The notes under the pieces are model-generated. The model was not told the DNA's origin and did no database searches. It worked only from the letters and a program-made list of their open reading frames with translations. Both the position numbers and the translations under genes were made by a program. 34,002 bases of DNA, taken from Methylomonas sp. (GTDB lineage: Bacteria; Pseudomonadota; Gammaproteobacteria; Methylococcales; Methylomonadaceae). Of this stretch, positions 1 to 8,538 are shown piece by piece. The stretch lies in assembly GCA_026990815.1 (NCBI GenBank), contig JALXCS010000380.1, positions 1 through 34,002 on the forward strand, in the 5' to 3' direction. How positions within the stretch are numbered: position 1 is the first letter of the stretch; each line of letters begins with the position of its first letter.

Positions 1-117
1 TAACTATACTTAACCTAGCGAATTAGTCAACTATTTATTAAATAATTGATTTATAATGATATTAATGTGTCCCAATGGGGAAATATAACTACCTGGAATA
101 CTTTTGAGGGGAAACAT

Positions 118-142
118 CCTGACCCATGAAATTAGGGACAGG
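118..142. other. Short imperfect hairpin in the left intergenic edge
   Basis: CCTG-A-CCC and GGG-A-CAGG face each other across a nine-base loop, giving 4 + 3 paired bases around an A-A mismatch. There is no T-run after it on either strand, so it does not look like a terminator. The rest of positions 1-165 is AT-rich and I see no open reading frame or other motif in it. Confidence 0.3.
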
Positions 143-160
143 CTCAAGAACTAGGTGCTG

Positions 161-198
161 AAAAACTCAGCCTCTCACCCAAAAGATGTGAGGCTGAG
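161..198 (-). terminator. Rho-independent terminator of the di-heme peroxidase gene
   Basis: CTCAGCCTC at 166-174 is an exact inverted repeat of GAGGCTGAG at 190-198, a nine-base-pair GC-rich stem. Read on the - strand the stem is followed by TTTTT at 165-161. It lies 22 bases past the stop codon of the peroxidase gene, so it should end that transcript. Another T-run precedes the stem on the - strand (complement of 199-205); no T-run follows it on the + strand, so it is one-directional. Confidence 0.75.
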
Positions 199-220
199 AA
201 AAAAAGCACCAAACCAAGAA

Positions 221-1681
221 CTAATCGTGTAGGCGAAGCCTGCTGGGTACTTTTTTGGGAACAGTTTTGCGCAAATCTATGCTATTCGGGTCTGTCAGTG
301 CATGTAAGAAAGCTATTAAATTCTGAAATTGATTGTCAGACAGTTGGATTTCTGAAAGTTCACTGGCATTTGCTATCTGTTCGACTAATTCCGGAGAATT
401 CTGCACTAAAAAATCAATCCTATCCAGATCTTTTCTGGAAGGTAAAGACACTTGTTTCTGATCATAGTTTTTTATACTAAAAATCGAATCTAAATGATGT
501 CTGACCATTGCCTCCAAGGTATCATAAGCTCCATCATGACCATACGGTGCTGTTAGAGCAATATTTCTCAAACTCGGTGTTCTGAACTTGAAACGATCTC
601 CCATATCCCCGGTAACTGCTTCTCGTCCAAAATCTTCGTGACCTGTTGCACCATGACCCTTACCCGGGCCAATTTGGGGCATTGCGATTGCATGAAAATC
701 CTGATCAGTCTGAAATTTTCCGGAATGGCAAGTTCCACATTCTGCTTTTCCATAAAATATACGCATGCCTTTCTTGGCCATTTTACTTAATGCTTTTCTA
801 TTGCCTCGAATAAATTGATCAAAGGGACTGCTGTCAGCACGGAAAGTCACTGCTTCATAAGCTGCTATCGCATTCGCCGCATGGACAAAAGTGATATCTT
901 TTTTCCTGCGAATTTCAGGGTAAGCTGCTTTAAACAATTGAACATATTCATTGTTTCTTCTTAATCTTTTCGCCAGTAGATGCCATACCATCGGTAAATT
1001 ATCATTTGCAGTGGCGTCAGCAATTCTGTTTTCACCAGCCTGGCCTGCCATTTCTGTTGGCGATGTTACAGGAAACATCGCCTGACAAGCCAATACTCCA
1101 TCCAGACCCTGTGGCAAATCATCTCCAGCAGGCGTAAAACAAGAACTTGGAAAAGAAGGGTCAACTTCCACCCTGCCATCATAAAACATGGCTGCAAATT
1201 CGTAAGCTCCCAGATTAAATACGGGTGGTGCATTTCTTGGAACTCTTTCATGAATTTTATGACGTCGTTTACCGGTATTTCGGGTTATTCCCAACCCTTG
1301 GCCTCCTTCACCAACAGGCAAGGAAAGACCATCCCCTGTATCAGCCAATCCATGATGGCAAGTTGCGCAGGATATATTTTTATTTCCCGACAAAATTTTA
1401 TCATAAAACAAAAACTTACCCAGTTCGACTTTCGCAGCATTATCATTTTTAATAATGTAATAATCGTCATTTGTAACTGGAGCAAGAAGATCAGATAAAC
1501 CGTGCTTTTTTTCTTTACGCTCAATATCAAATTTTCTTGAATCAGCTATTTTGGCAAGAAAAAAATCTTTATAGGGACCGATGTCGACAAGGAATGCTGG
1601 TATTCCTTGCGCCATGGTATTATTCACCCCCTGTATTAGCAGTAGCGATGTACATAAATAAACTATTCTTTGATTAAACAT
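221..1681 (-). CDS. Exported di-heme cytochrome c peroxidase / MauG-family protein
   Basis: A 486-residue protein of the bacterial di-heme peroxidase (CcpA/MauG) family, which reduces hydrogen peroxide with electrons from small cytochromes or, in MauG, oxidises protein residues. A hydrophobic N-terminus ending near NNTMAQG looks like a signal peptide, so the protein is probably periplasmic. Two CxxCH heme sites are visible: CATCH at about residues 105-109 and CGTCH at about 315-319. Shortly after the second is MPQIGPG, a candidate methionine axial ligand region. At 486 residues it is longer than classical CcpA (about 320-350), with extra sequence between the hemes that holds two cysteines (SSCFTP and LACQAM). 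I chose the ATG at 1681 over a TTG six bases upstream because AAGGA sits about ten bases before it and the signal peptide fits. No mau genes are nearby, so the substrate is unknown; the plain peroxidase call is the safest. Confidence 0.88.
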   Translation of the reverse strand: MFNQRIVYLCTSLLLIQGVNNTMAQGIPAFLVDIGPYKDFFLAKIADSRKFDIERKEKKHGLSDLLAPVTNDDYYIIKNDNAAKVELGKFLFYDKILSGNKNISCATCHHGLADTGDGLSLPVGEGGQGLGITRNTGKRRHKIHERVPRNAPPVFNLGAYEFAAMFYDGRVEVDPSFPSSCFTPAGDDLPQGLDGVLACQAMFPVTSPTEMAGQAGENRIADATANDNLPMVWHLLAKRLRRNNEYVQLFKAAYPEIRRKKDITFVHAANAIAAYEAVTFRADSSPFDQFIRGNRKALSKMAKKGMRIFYGKAECGTCHSGKFQTDQDFHAIAMPQIGPGKGHGATGHEDFGREAVTGDMGDRFKFRTPSLRNIALTAPYGHDGAYDTLEAMVRHHLDSIFSIKNYDQKQVSLPSRKDLDRIDFLVQNSPELVEQIANASELSEIQLSDNQFQNLIAFLHALTDPNSIDLRKTVPKKVPSRLRLHD

Positions 1682-1734
1682 AACCAAACTATCCTTTTTC
1701 CAAAATTAAAAAATACTTCTTACTTAATTCAATA

Positions 1735-1785
1735 TCCGATTTTTCTTATATTTCTACCATAAGCTGAAGACTACTTTAAATCGGA
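1735..1785. promoter_or_regulatory. Spaced inverted repeat upstream of the peroxidase gene
   Basis: TCCGATTT at 1735-1742 is matched by its exact reverse complement AAATCGGA at 1778-1785, with 35 bases between. The arms are 43 bases apart centre to centre, about four helical turns, and lie 54-104 bases upstream of the peroxidase start codon. That geometry would suit two operator half-sites on one DNA face. No regulator is encoded nearby and I do not recognise the motif, so a role is inference only. Confidence 0.35.
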
Positions 1786-1956
1786 CCCAATAAATTCTAA
1801 AGCGCAAGAAACTTATTTACAGGTAAAAATATAATTTTTGATTGTGAACAAATAACTTGATTTGGTAACAATAATTAACCTGTTTTGATAATCAATATTC
1901 CTTTTCAACCTGATCTTGAGTATTAACCGGAAGAATACCAGCCGGTCTAAAAAACT

Positions 1957-1980
1957 AATATTGTCCATTCGGTCAATATT
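1957..1980. repeat. AATATTG / CAATATT inverted repeat
   Basis: AATATTG at 1957-1963 and CAATATT at 1974-1980 form a seven-base-pair stem around a ten-base loop. There is no T-run beside it and the stem is AT-rich, so it is a weak hairpin and not a terminator. It could be an operator or chance in AT-rich DNA. Confidence 0.3.
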
Positions 1981-2394
1981 CAAACCATTAAAAATATCAA
2001 TTCAACCCTTTTCCTCGCAATAATTATTCAGCATCTGTCCTGCGGCAATAAGCAAAAATACGACTTTAAAATGAAATTATTTAACCATTAATCAAGAAGT
2101 CTTAAGACTACATTAAAAGGAAGAAATTGTAAATTATTTCAATCGCTTTGGATCATCATACTGGTTTTTGAGACATTAAATTGGTTATTAATTGAGGAAA
2201 GAATTGCTGAAAAATGAGTCAGGGGAGAACTATACAAAAATTATCGAAATAAAGCGATCAAAAATGGAGTTAAGGCTAAAAGCATATATTAACCTTATGA
2301 AAAATAATGGAATTATTTGGTTTCAAGTCCTTTTCCTCACCAGTGCCTATGGTTTAATACGAATCACAATGAAAAAACAAAATGGCCAGAATTT

Positions 2395-3162
2395 TTACTC
2401 GCTGCTACCATCTTCTATTTCACAACCATCCAGTTCAGGAAAAGGCTGTTCCTCGCACTCAATGCCGGCTTCATTTAGAGCTTTGGTTAAACATTCCAGT
2501 CGATTATCCATTAAATGGATATGATCCAGCATGTGGTTGATAGCTTGTGCAATCGGGTCTGTCATGTCAGCAGTAGCGCCATAGGCATCAAAACCAATTT
2601 TTTTGGCAATTTTGTCCCGTTCAGACTCGGCTTTTTTAGCATTCGGGTCAATAATATGGCCCGGAATACCAACAATGGTTGCTCCTGCAGGTACTGGTTT
2701 AACCACGACAGAATTAGAACCAACCCTGGCCCCTTCTCCAACCTCAATAGGGCCAAGAACCTTTGCTCCAGCACCGATCACGACTCCTTTATGTAAAGTT
2801 GGATGGCGTTTTCCCTTTTCCCAGCTGGTTCCACCTAAAGTTACGCCATGATACAAGGTACAATCATCACCAATAACCGCAGTTTCTCCAATCACCACAC
2901 CCATTCCATGATCGATAAAAAATCGCCTGCCGATTTTTGCACCCGGATGAATTTCGATTCCGGTTAACCAACGCCCTATATGGGAAGTAAACCGACCAGC
3001 CCAGTGAAATCCGTATTGCCAAAGCCAATGCGCAAATCGGTGAATAATCAAGGCATGAAACCCCGGGTAGGTTGTAACTACCTCAAATACGGTTTGAGCA
3101 GCCGGATCCCTTTCGAACACACACTTTATATCTTCCTTTAGCAAAGATATCCAATTATTCAT
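2395..3162 (-). CDS. cysE: Serine O-acetyltransferase CysE
   Basis: This enzyme makes O-acetylserine from serine and acetyl-CoA, the first committed step of cysteine synthesis, in the cytoplasm. The 255-residue sequence has an N-terminal helical region and then the left-handed beta-helix of hexapeptide repeats, recognisable in [20 protein letters not shown] and in [11 protein letters not shown], with catalytic-type Asp and His in these segments, and ending with VGIPGHII. The ATG overlaps the last eight bases of trmJ, so translation of the two is probably coupled. The trmJ-cysE pair opposite suhB is a common gammaproteobacterial arrangement, but there iscR and the isc genes often follow; here about 700 bp of non-coding DNA follows. 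The C-terminus is Glu-rich and ends EDGSSE; it lacks the terminal isoleucine that E. coli CysE inserts into cysteine synthase CysK. Confidence 0.95.
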   Translation of the reverse strand: MNNWISLLKEDIKCVFERDPAAQTVFEVVTTYPGFHALIIHRFAHWLWQYGFHWAGRFTSHIGRWLTGIEIHPGAKIGRRFFIDHGMGVVIGETAVIGDDCTLYHGVTLGGTSWEKGKRHPTLHKGVVIGAGAKVLGPIEVGEGARVGSNSVVVKPVPAGATIVGIPGHIIDPNAKKAESERDKIAKKIGFDAYGATADMTDPIAQAINHMLDHIHLMDNRLECLTKALNEAGIECEEQPFPELDGCEIEDGSSE

Positions 3163-3883
3163 TACATTTATTTCCTTGGGACATTCTCAAAATACCTCTT
3201 AAAATATCAACTTCCTTGCTATCAAGTTGACTTCGATTATAGATACGGCGTAAACGACGCATAATAGACTTGGATTTATCCGGGTGCATAAATCCAACAT
3301 CAATTAGTGCCTGATGCAAATGCTGGTAAAACATTTCCATTTGCTCGGATGTTGCCAAAGTTTCATGATTTGTTTCTGGATCGCAAGGCTCTTGCTGTTT
3401 TTCACCAGCAACAAAAAGTTCATAACCTACCACCTGCACGGCAGTCGCCAGATTGAGTGAACTAAAATCTGGGTTACATGGAATTCTCAGCAAAAAGTGA
3501 CATAAATCGAGTTCCTGATTGGTTAACCCTGAGTTTTCCCGCCCGAATACAATCGCCACATTGGTAAAATCAGCGTTTAAGACGATCATTTGTGCACAGT
3601 CTCTGACTGTCAATGTTGGCCAGCTCAAGGTTCGGTCTCTGGCACTGGCCCCAAATACCAAGGTACAATCGGCTATAGCCTCTTGCAGACTGTCGCAGAC
3701 CCGAGCAGCCGCCAAAATTTCATCAGCGCCTGATGCCCTTGATGTTGCATCGGCACTAGGAAAAATTTTCGGAGAAACCAGATAAAGCCGATCAAGTTTC
3801 ATATTTTTCATCGCTCGTGCAACGCCACCAATATTCCCTGGATGTGAAGTTTCAACTAAAACGATTCGTATTTTTCCCAACAA
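3155..3883 (-). CDS. trmJ: tRNA (cytidine/uridine-2'-O-)-methyltransferase TrmJ
   Basis: TrmJ methylates the ribose of position 32 in the anticodon loop of several tRNAs, using S-adenosylmethionine. The 242-residue protein is a SPOUT-superfamily enzyme. Family signatures are [20 protein letters not shown] at the N-terminus and [13 protein letters not shown] followed by [16 protein letters not shown], which form the knotted cofactor site. The start is TTG: the protein aligns with the E. coli start (M-L[10 protein letters not shown]) from exactly this codon, and AAGG lies about 12 bases upstream. The gene runs divergently from suhB with about 90 bp between them, so the promoters must share that short space. 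It overlaps cysE downstream. Confidence 0.94.
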   Translation of the reverse strand: MLGKIRIVLVETSHPGNIGGVARAMKNMKLDRLYLVSPKIFPSADATSRASGADEILAAARVCDSLQEAIADCTLVFGASARDRTLSWPTLTVRDCAQMIVLNADFTNVAIVFGRENSGLTNQELDLCHFLLRIPCNPDFSSLNLATAVQVVGYELFVAGEKQQEPCDPETNHETLATSEQMEMFYQHLHQALIDVGFMHPDKSKSIMRRLRRIYNRSQLDSKEVDILRGILRMSQGNKCNE

Positions 3884-3973
3884 ACTATAACCGTACCTTG
3901 GATATTAAAAACTAACGAATTCTAACAAAATATTTGTTATCCTATCTTTCTTTCTGTTCCGAAAAAATTTTGT

Positions 3974-4771
3974 ATGCATCCAATGCTCACTATAGCTATC
4001 CGTGCCGCCAGGAGCGCAGGTAATCATATTCTTCGTGCAGTTGACAGTGTTGGTCAACTGCAAATTGATCAAAAAGGCAAAAATGATTATGCCAGTGAAG
4101 TGGATCGCAAAGCTGAAAGTGAAATAATTCGAATTATCAGTAAAGCCTACCCGAGTCACGGTTTCCTAGCCGAAGAAAGTGGCCATCAGAAAAGTGATAG
4201 TGATTATATTTGGGTCATTGACCCTTTAGATGGCACAACCAATTTTTTACATGGTTTTCCGCAATTTGCTGTTTCCATAGCGTTGAAGCATAAAGGTATT
4301 CTTGAAGTTGGAGTGGTCTATGACCCGCAACGGGATGAACTGTTTACTGCAGAACGCGGCGGCGGCGCCATGCTGAATAATCGCCGCATTCGGGTGACAC
4401 GGCAAACAAGTTTGACTGGTTCATTATTAGGTACCGGATTTCCATTCAAGAAACAGCAGCACTTTGATGCCTATCTGGAAATGTTCCGAGCGCTATTTAT
4501 TGATTCAGCCGGTATTAGACGTGCAGGAGCGGCCGCGCTAGATCTTGCCTATGTTGCCACAGGAAGACTTGATGGCTTTTGGGAAATCGGCCTGCATGAA
4601 TGGGATATGGCAGCAGGAGTATTATTAATTAAAGAAGCTGGCGGTGTTGTAACAGATTTTTCTTTTCGGGATAAATATCTGGAATCGGGAAACCTGATTG
4701 CTGGTAATCCTAAAATGCATCAGATTATGTACCAAGCTATTGAGCCACATGTAACCGACAGTCTGAAATAA
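3974..4771 (+). CDS. suhB: Inositol-1-monophosphatase family protein SuhB
   Basis: A 265-residue member of the Mg-dependent inositol monophosphatase family. In E. coli SuhB hydrolyses inositol phosphates in vitro and also joins the transcription antitermination complex on rRNA operons. The metal-binding motifs are all present: the Glu pair in LAEESG near residue 67, IDPLDGTTNF at about 82-91, and HEWDMAAGVLL near 210. The start MHPMLTIAIRAARSAG matches the E. coli start closely, which fixes the ATG even though no strong ribosome binding site precedes it. It is transcribed alone on the + strand, divergent from trmJ-cysE, the usual gammaproteobacterial arrangement. Whether it takes part in antitermination here cannot be read from the sequence. 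Confidence 0.95.
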   Translation: MHPMLTIAIRAARSAGNHILRAVDSVGQLQIDQKGKNDYASEVDRKAESEIIRIISKAYPSHGFLAEESGHQKSDSDYIWVIDPLDGTTNFLHGFPQFAVSIALKHKGILEVGVVYDPQRDELFTAERGGGAMLNNRRIRVTRQTSLTGSLLGTGFPFKKQQHFDAYLEMFRALFIDSAGIRRAGAAALDLAYVATGRLDGFWEIGLHEWDMAAGVLLIKEAGGVVTDFSFRDKYLESGNLIAGNPKMHQIMYQAIEPHVTDSLK

Positions 4772-4981
4772 GTTTCCCTTTTTTTCTGGCTACTGGCTGG
4801 TTTAATAAAGCACTACTGGATCCAAACCTGGTTCTAAAAATCCACTGTAAAGTAATTACACACTTCCTTGTGTATCAATATTGCCTGCAATTAATTCAAC
4901 CCGAAAATTCCCTCTATAAACCGCACACGAAGAAAAATCAGTTCTTATTTGTCAAAGTCACGAAAACCAGCTTATAGTATC
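4772..4981. other. Intergenic stretch with a weak TACACA/TGTGTA hairpin
   Basis: This 210 bp lies between the end of suhB and the end of the small convergent membrane-protein gene. TACACA at 4857-4862 pairs with TGTGTA at 4869-4874 across a six-base loop, but no T-run follows on either strand. A TTTTTTT run occurs at about 4778-4784 just after suhB without a stem before it. No reading frame is supported. Confidence 0.4.
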
Positions 4982-5140
4982 TCAATCCTGCTGCTTTTGC
5001 GTTGGCCTCATTACGATATTACTAAAAAGAGCGGAACTAGCAAAAACCATGGTTGAAATAATAAATTGCCCTGAGATAAAACTCCAAACGCCAGCAATAA
5101 TTAAAGTTCCGATTATTACATCTCTAGTAAATTCACTCAT
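4982..5140 (-). CDS. Small membrane protein of 52 residues
   Basis: An open frame of 53 codons starts with ATG at 5140 and is preceded by GAGAGGAA with about five bases before the start, a near-ideal ribosome binding site. The product begins MSEFTRDVIIGTLIIAGVW and ends MRPTQKQQD. Residues 8-44 are almost entirely hydrophobic with a break at SGQ (residues 23-25), consistent with one long or two short membrane helices, and the tail is polar and positively charged (R, K). I do not recognise a family. It is convergent with suhB and divergent from the DUF3530 gene. The binding site, the membrane pattern and sensible amino acid use make it a probable real gene, although it is shorter than many gene callers accept. 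Confidence 0.62.
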   Translation of the reverse strand: MSEFTRDVIIGTLIIAGVWSFISGQFIISTMVFASSALFSNIVMRPTQKQQD

Positions 5141-5223
5141 GTTTTTCCTCTCGAATATTGAATTAAAGTTACAAGAATAGTGTTTTATTACTACATTTAT
5201 ATGAACAAGCTCAAAATATTCTG

Positions 5224-5249
5224 ATAACTGGCTTTTAATTTCCAGTTAT
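5224..5249. repeat. ATAACTGG / CCAGTTAT inverted repeat
   Basis: ATAACTGG at 5224-5231 and CCAGTTAT at 5242-5249 are exact inverted repeats around the ten-base loop CTTTTAATTT. They lie between the divergent 52-residue gene and the DUF3530 gene, about 85 bases upstream of the first start and 145 bases upstream of the second. No T-run adjoins, so an operator is more likely than a terminator. The rest of 5141-5393 shows no gene. Confidence 0.4.
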
Positions 5250-5393
5250 TTGAACACCATCACACTTTTGAGTCAGAAATCTAATAAAACAACCTGGCCA
5301 AATCTGGTTTTAATCGGGCCATAGGACATAAAATCCAGATAAAAGTTTCTTTCGAATAATAAGTCATTTTATCAATCCTCAATTACAAAACTT

Positions 5394-6173
5394 ATGTCTT
5401 TAATGAACAAGAAAACTTTTTTTTGCAGTTGCCTTCTATTAATTATCGGTAATGCTTGGCCATCTGATGTGCTACGAGAACAGCAATACGTAATAGAAAT
5501 TATAAAAGATCTTCGTTCCGGTTCGGCAATTTATCTTGGAGAAAACCAGTACTTTGCTCTTTATAATGAAACTGAAACAACAGAAAACAGAGGGACTGCT
5601 ATTTTATTGCATAATGCGGGTCAACATTCTGATTCAAAACCGTTAATTCATAATCTAAGAATCCAGTTACCTGAACATCAATGGGCTACTTTATCGTTAC
5701 AACTTCCCGTTTACGAATTTGGCACAAATACCAATGAATATTTTGAATTGTTTCCGGAAGCATTTAAACGCATTCAGGTAGCTGTCGATTACTTACAGAA
5801 AAATGAGGTGAAAAATATCGCATTGATCGGCTATGGAATGGGAAGTTTAATGGCAGTTTATTATGCATTTGAATCAAAAAGCCCAGCGATCAAGGCAATT
5901 GTTGCAATCAGTCTTCCCACTCCTGAAACAAAAAATAAATTTGCCAAGACATTGAAGTTTTTAGAAAAAATCAATCAGCCATTACTTGATATTTATGGTT
6001 CAGCTGATATAGCCACAATCAGTAGTAATGCAAGAAAAAAACGTATTGCAGCCAAACATAATCCACAATACCGACAAGTTATGATTAATGAAACTCAACG
6101 CCCATATCGAAATTATCAAGAACTTATGGTAAAGCGAGTTTATAGCTGGTTAATTCAGGTCTCAGACAATTAA
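5394..6173 (+). CDS. Exported DUF3530-type alpha/beta-hydrolase-like protein
   Basis: A 259-residue protein with a hydrophobic N-terminus (FFCSCLLLIIGNAW, signal peptide) and an alpha/beta-hydrolase layout of the DUF3530 kind. LLHNAGQHSD resembles the oxyanion-hole loop, NIALIGYGMGS at about 141-151 is the nucleophile-elbow position, and LLDIYGSADI is the later strand that usually carries the acid. The usual G-x-S-x-G elbow reads GYGMG here, with glycine at residue 148 where the catalytic serine should be, so hydrolase activity is doubtful. Two starts are possible, the ATG at 5394 and another at 5403; neither has a good ribosome binding site. It is convergent with purM, two bases apart, so the two transcripts must overlap. 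The function is unknown. Confidence 0.7.
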   Translation: MSLMNKKTFFCSCLLLIIGNAWPSDVLREQQYVIEIIKDLRSGSAIYLGENQYFALYNETETTENRGTAILLHNAGQHSDSKPLIHNLRIQLPEHQWATLSLQLPVYEFGTNTNEYFELFPEAFKRIQVAVDYLQKNEVKNIALIGYGMGSLMAVYYAFESKSPAIKAIVAISLPTPETKNKFAKTLKFLEKINQPLLDIYGSADIATISSNARKKRIAAKHNPQYRQVMINETQRPYRNYQELMVKRVYSWLIQVSDN

Positions 6174-6175
6174 TA

Positions 6176-7222
6176 TCAATCAGAATATTCCACTACGCTA
6201 TTTTCGGAGGAAACAGTAACCTCACCAATGCTAAAGACAATTTCTTCTTGATCACGCAATATTTCTTTAGCCCGTAATTCTTGTTCTTGTGGGACACAAA
6301 TAATCATGCCAATGCCGCAATTAAAGGTTTTCAGCATTTCACGATCATCAAGGTTTCCTTGCTGCTTTAACCATTGAAAAATCAAAGGCTGTGGCCATGA
6401 ATTCAAGTCAATTGATGCCGATAGTCCTTCTGGTAATACCCGTGGCAAGTTTTCGGTAATTCCTCCTCCAGTGATATGTGCCAATGCATGGACCGGAACT
6501 AACTCTGTTAGAGCTAATAATGATTTGACATAAATTCTGGTCGGCTCCAGCAGTGATTCACCAATAGTTTTATCATCTAAAGGATCCGTCAGCGCAACAG
6601 TATTATGTTCAATAATTTTCCGAATCAACGAATAACCGTTGGAGTGGGGGCCAGAAGAGGCAATTCCAAGCAATTTATCGCCAGCTTTAACTTTTGAGCC
6701 ATCAATCGCTTTGTGTTTATCAACAATACCAACACAGAACCCGGCCAAATCATAATCGCTGTCTGCATACATGCCTGGCATTTCAGCCGTTTCACCACCA
6801 ACCAACGCAGCGCCAGCAAGTTGACAGCCTTTCCCGATGCCTTCAACTACAGAAGCGGCAACATTGACATCCAGCTTGCCACAGGCAAAATAATCCAGAA
6901 AAAATAGAGGCTCAGCGCCTTGCACAATAATATCATTGACACACATCGCGACCAAATCGATGCCGATCGTATGATGGATATTCATTTCATTGGCGAGTTT
7001 TAATTTGGTTCCCACTCCATCGGTGCCAGAAACCAGCACCGGATTTTGAAAGCGATCCAAAGGCAACTCAAACATTGAACCAAATCCACCAAGACCAGCC
7101 AAAACACCTTGTGTACGGGTGGCAGCAGCAATGGGCTTGATTCGATCAACAAGAGCATTGCCTGCTTCAATATCCACACCGGCATTCTTATAACTTAAAC
7201 TTTGTTGGTTTTGTTCACTCAA
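6176..7222 (-). CDS. purM: Phosphoribosylformylglycinamidine cyclo-ligase PurM (AIR synthetase)
   Basis: PurM closes the imidazole ring in purine synthesis, converting FGAM and ATP to aminoimidazole ribonucleotide. The 348-residue sequence carries the family landmarks in order: [18 protein letters not shown] near residue 8, [60 protein letters not shown] and FNCGIGMII. The start is TTG, preceded by AAGAGAA at a workable distance; no in-frame ATG occurs until well inside the conserved region, and the E. coli protein aligns from this point. purN, which usually follows purM in gammaproteobacteria, is absent downstream; a DUF3530 gene points towards purM instead. It is divergent from the DUF2066 gene, a common arrangement. 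Confidence 0.96.
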   Translation of the reverse strand: MSEQNQQSLSYKNAGVDIEAGNALVDRIKPIAAATRTQGVLAGLGGFGSMFELPLDRFQNPVLVSGTDGVGTKLKLANEMNIHHTIGIDLVAMCVNDIIVQGAEPLFFLDYFACGKLDVNVAASVVEGIGKGCQLAGAALVGGETAEMPGMYADSDYDLAGFCVGIVDKHKAIDGSKVKAGDKLLGIASSGPHSNGYSLIRKIIEHNTVALTDPLDDKTIGESLLEPTRIYVKSLLALTELVPVHALAHITGGGITENLPRVLPEGLSASIDLNSWPQPLIFQWLKQQGNLDDREMLKTFNCGIGMIICVPQEQELRAKEILRDQEEIVFSIGEVTVSSENSVVEYSD

Positions 7223-7425
7223 TGTTATTCTCTTACTGCTAAAATTAAATATAGACCGCTAAACGATTTGCAAACGCATCAATTTGCAAGGTAGATACAT
7301 TTAAATCACTAGCAATAAATATGCGCAGGGATTTTCAATCCACCTTATCCGGCAGTTAATGCAAGCGAGCGGCTGGTCTGCTTGGTTACCTATTGTACAA
7401 GACAAAATTATTTTCGTGTGAGGTT

Positions 7426-8496
7426 ATGCAACGACTATTAACTGTATTTTTATTTATTTTACTCAGCCACTCTGAAATCTCGCCTGCTGTTGAAATGCAT
7501 GGACTGTTTGAAGCTGAAGTTATTACCCAAAGCCAGTCTCCTAAGGACCGAAACAAAGCGATAAAAGATGCGTTGGCTATTGTATTAGGAAAAATAATGG
7601 CCGGGGAAAATATTTTTGATGACCCTACTGTAAAATTGGCTTTGAATGATGCCCCTCGCTACACGGCAAAATATCGATATTCACTCATTCCTTCAAATTC
7701 TGATGAAAATTCAGCAAGGTTAATGTGGGTAGAATTTGACCAAAATGCTCTGCTGGAACTCGTGCGTTCTAGTAAACTCGGTATCTGGAATGAAGTTCGT
7801 GATGAAACCCTGGTATGGTTGGTTATAGAAAGAAATGGCAAAAAACAGATTTTTAATGAAGAACTAATGCCTGATATTGCTAATGCACTAGCAAAAGCAG
7901 CAAAACGCAAAGGACTCCCGCTATTATTTCCTCTAATGGATTTAGAAGAAAATCAAAAAATCACTATTCCTGATATATTAGGAGCCTACTCTGATAAACT
8001 ATTAGAAGTTTCAAAGCGTTATGCAACCCCATCTATTCTTGTGGGCCGGGTAAAAAAACACAAAAAATGCTGGAAATCGGAATGGGCACTGTATTTTAGC
8101 AATGACATCAAGCAATGGAACAGTGAATGCGAGACTTTGGATGAAGCCATCCTCTCGGGCATGAAAGGAACATATGATAAGCTTTCAAAATTTTATGCAG
8201 TTAAACCCGACACATTAGAAATAGATACTGTTATTTTGAAAGTATCAGGGGTGAAGACCATGACCGACATGAGTAAAATAACGGATTATTTAAATTCTTT
8301 ACCGATGACAGAATCAGTCAATTGGTTAAAGATTAAATCCGGAATTAATTACTTTAAAGTAAAAACATCTGGCAGTCGCCGCACCTTTGTTGATGCGGTT
8401 GGGCTGGGAAGAATTCTTGACCCACTAGATCCTGAAGATTTACAGGATAAGAATGAGTTAAAATACCGGTTGCTCCCGGGTGACTCTAGCCGGTGA
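7426..8496 (+). CDS. DUF2066 family exported protein
   Basis: A protein of about 356 residues of the DUF2066 family, conserved beside purM in gammaproteobacteria and without known function. The N-terminus QRLLTVFLFILLSHS is a good signal peptide, so it should be periplasmic or membrane-attached. Typical for the family are the N-terminal EAEVITQSQSPKDRNKAIKDA, where a list of repeated steps seems to be encoded, the YRYSLIPSN region, and the later PSILVGRV segment. I use the ATG at 7426, with GTGAGG just upstream, rather than a TTG at 7393, because it places the signal peptide at the start. The spacing of GTGAGG to ATG is rather tight. About 42 bases separate it from the next gene, so the two may form an operon. 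Confidence 0.78.
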   Translation: MQRLLTVFLFILLSHSEISPAVEMHGLFEAEVITQSQSPKDRNKAIKDALAIVLGKIMAGENIFDDPTVKLALNDAPRYTAKYRYSLIPSNSDENSARLMWVEFDQNALLELVRSSKLGIWNEVRDETLVWLVIERNGKKQIFNEELMPDIANALAKAAKRKGLPLLFPLMDLEENQKITIPDILGAYSDKLLEVSKRYATPSILVGRVKKHKKCWKSEWALYFSNDIKQWNSECETLDEAILSGMKGTYDKLSKFYAVKPDTLEIDTVILKVSGVKTMTDMSKITDYLNSLPMTESVNWLKIKSGINYFKVKTSGSRRTFVDAVGLGRILDPLDPEDLQDKNELKYRLLPGDSSR

Positions 8497-8538
8497 CATG
8501 ATAAACCAATAAAAAATGGCAATAGGAGGGATATTCCA

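Larger units (their letters stand above)
1682..2394. other. AT-rich intergenic region, about 700 bp, with no supported gene
   Basis: This gap lies between the start of the peroxidase gene and the end of cysE. It is strongly AT-rich. It holds two inverted repeats, listed separately at 1735-1785 and 1957-1980. A 110-codon + strand frame starting at 2192 runs through the end of it and into cysE in antisense, but has no convincing start or codon pattern. I found no small open reading frame longer than about 12 codons with a ribosome binding site, and no clear terminator after cysE. Confidence 0.6.

Noticed and set aside
1682-1687. TTG start six bases upstream of the peroxidase ATG
   Set aside because: AAGGA is too close to the TTG and well placed for the ATG, which also begins the signal peptide cleanly.
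2192-2524. 110-codon + strand frame running into cysE in antisense
   Set aside because: It starts at a TTG, more than a third of it is the opposite strand of cysE, and its amino acid pattern changes where it enters cysE. I treat it as chance.
7255-7300. PurR-like operator between purM and the DUF2066 gene
   Set aside because: Pieces such as ACGATTTGCAAACGC resemble half of the E. coli PurR site, but no full palindrome with the central CG is present, and one extra base breaks the alignment.
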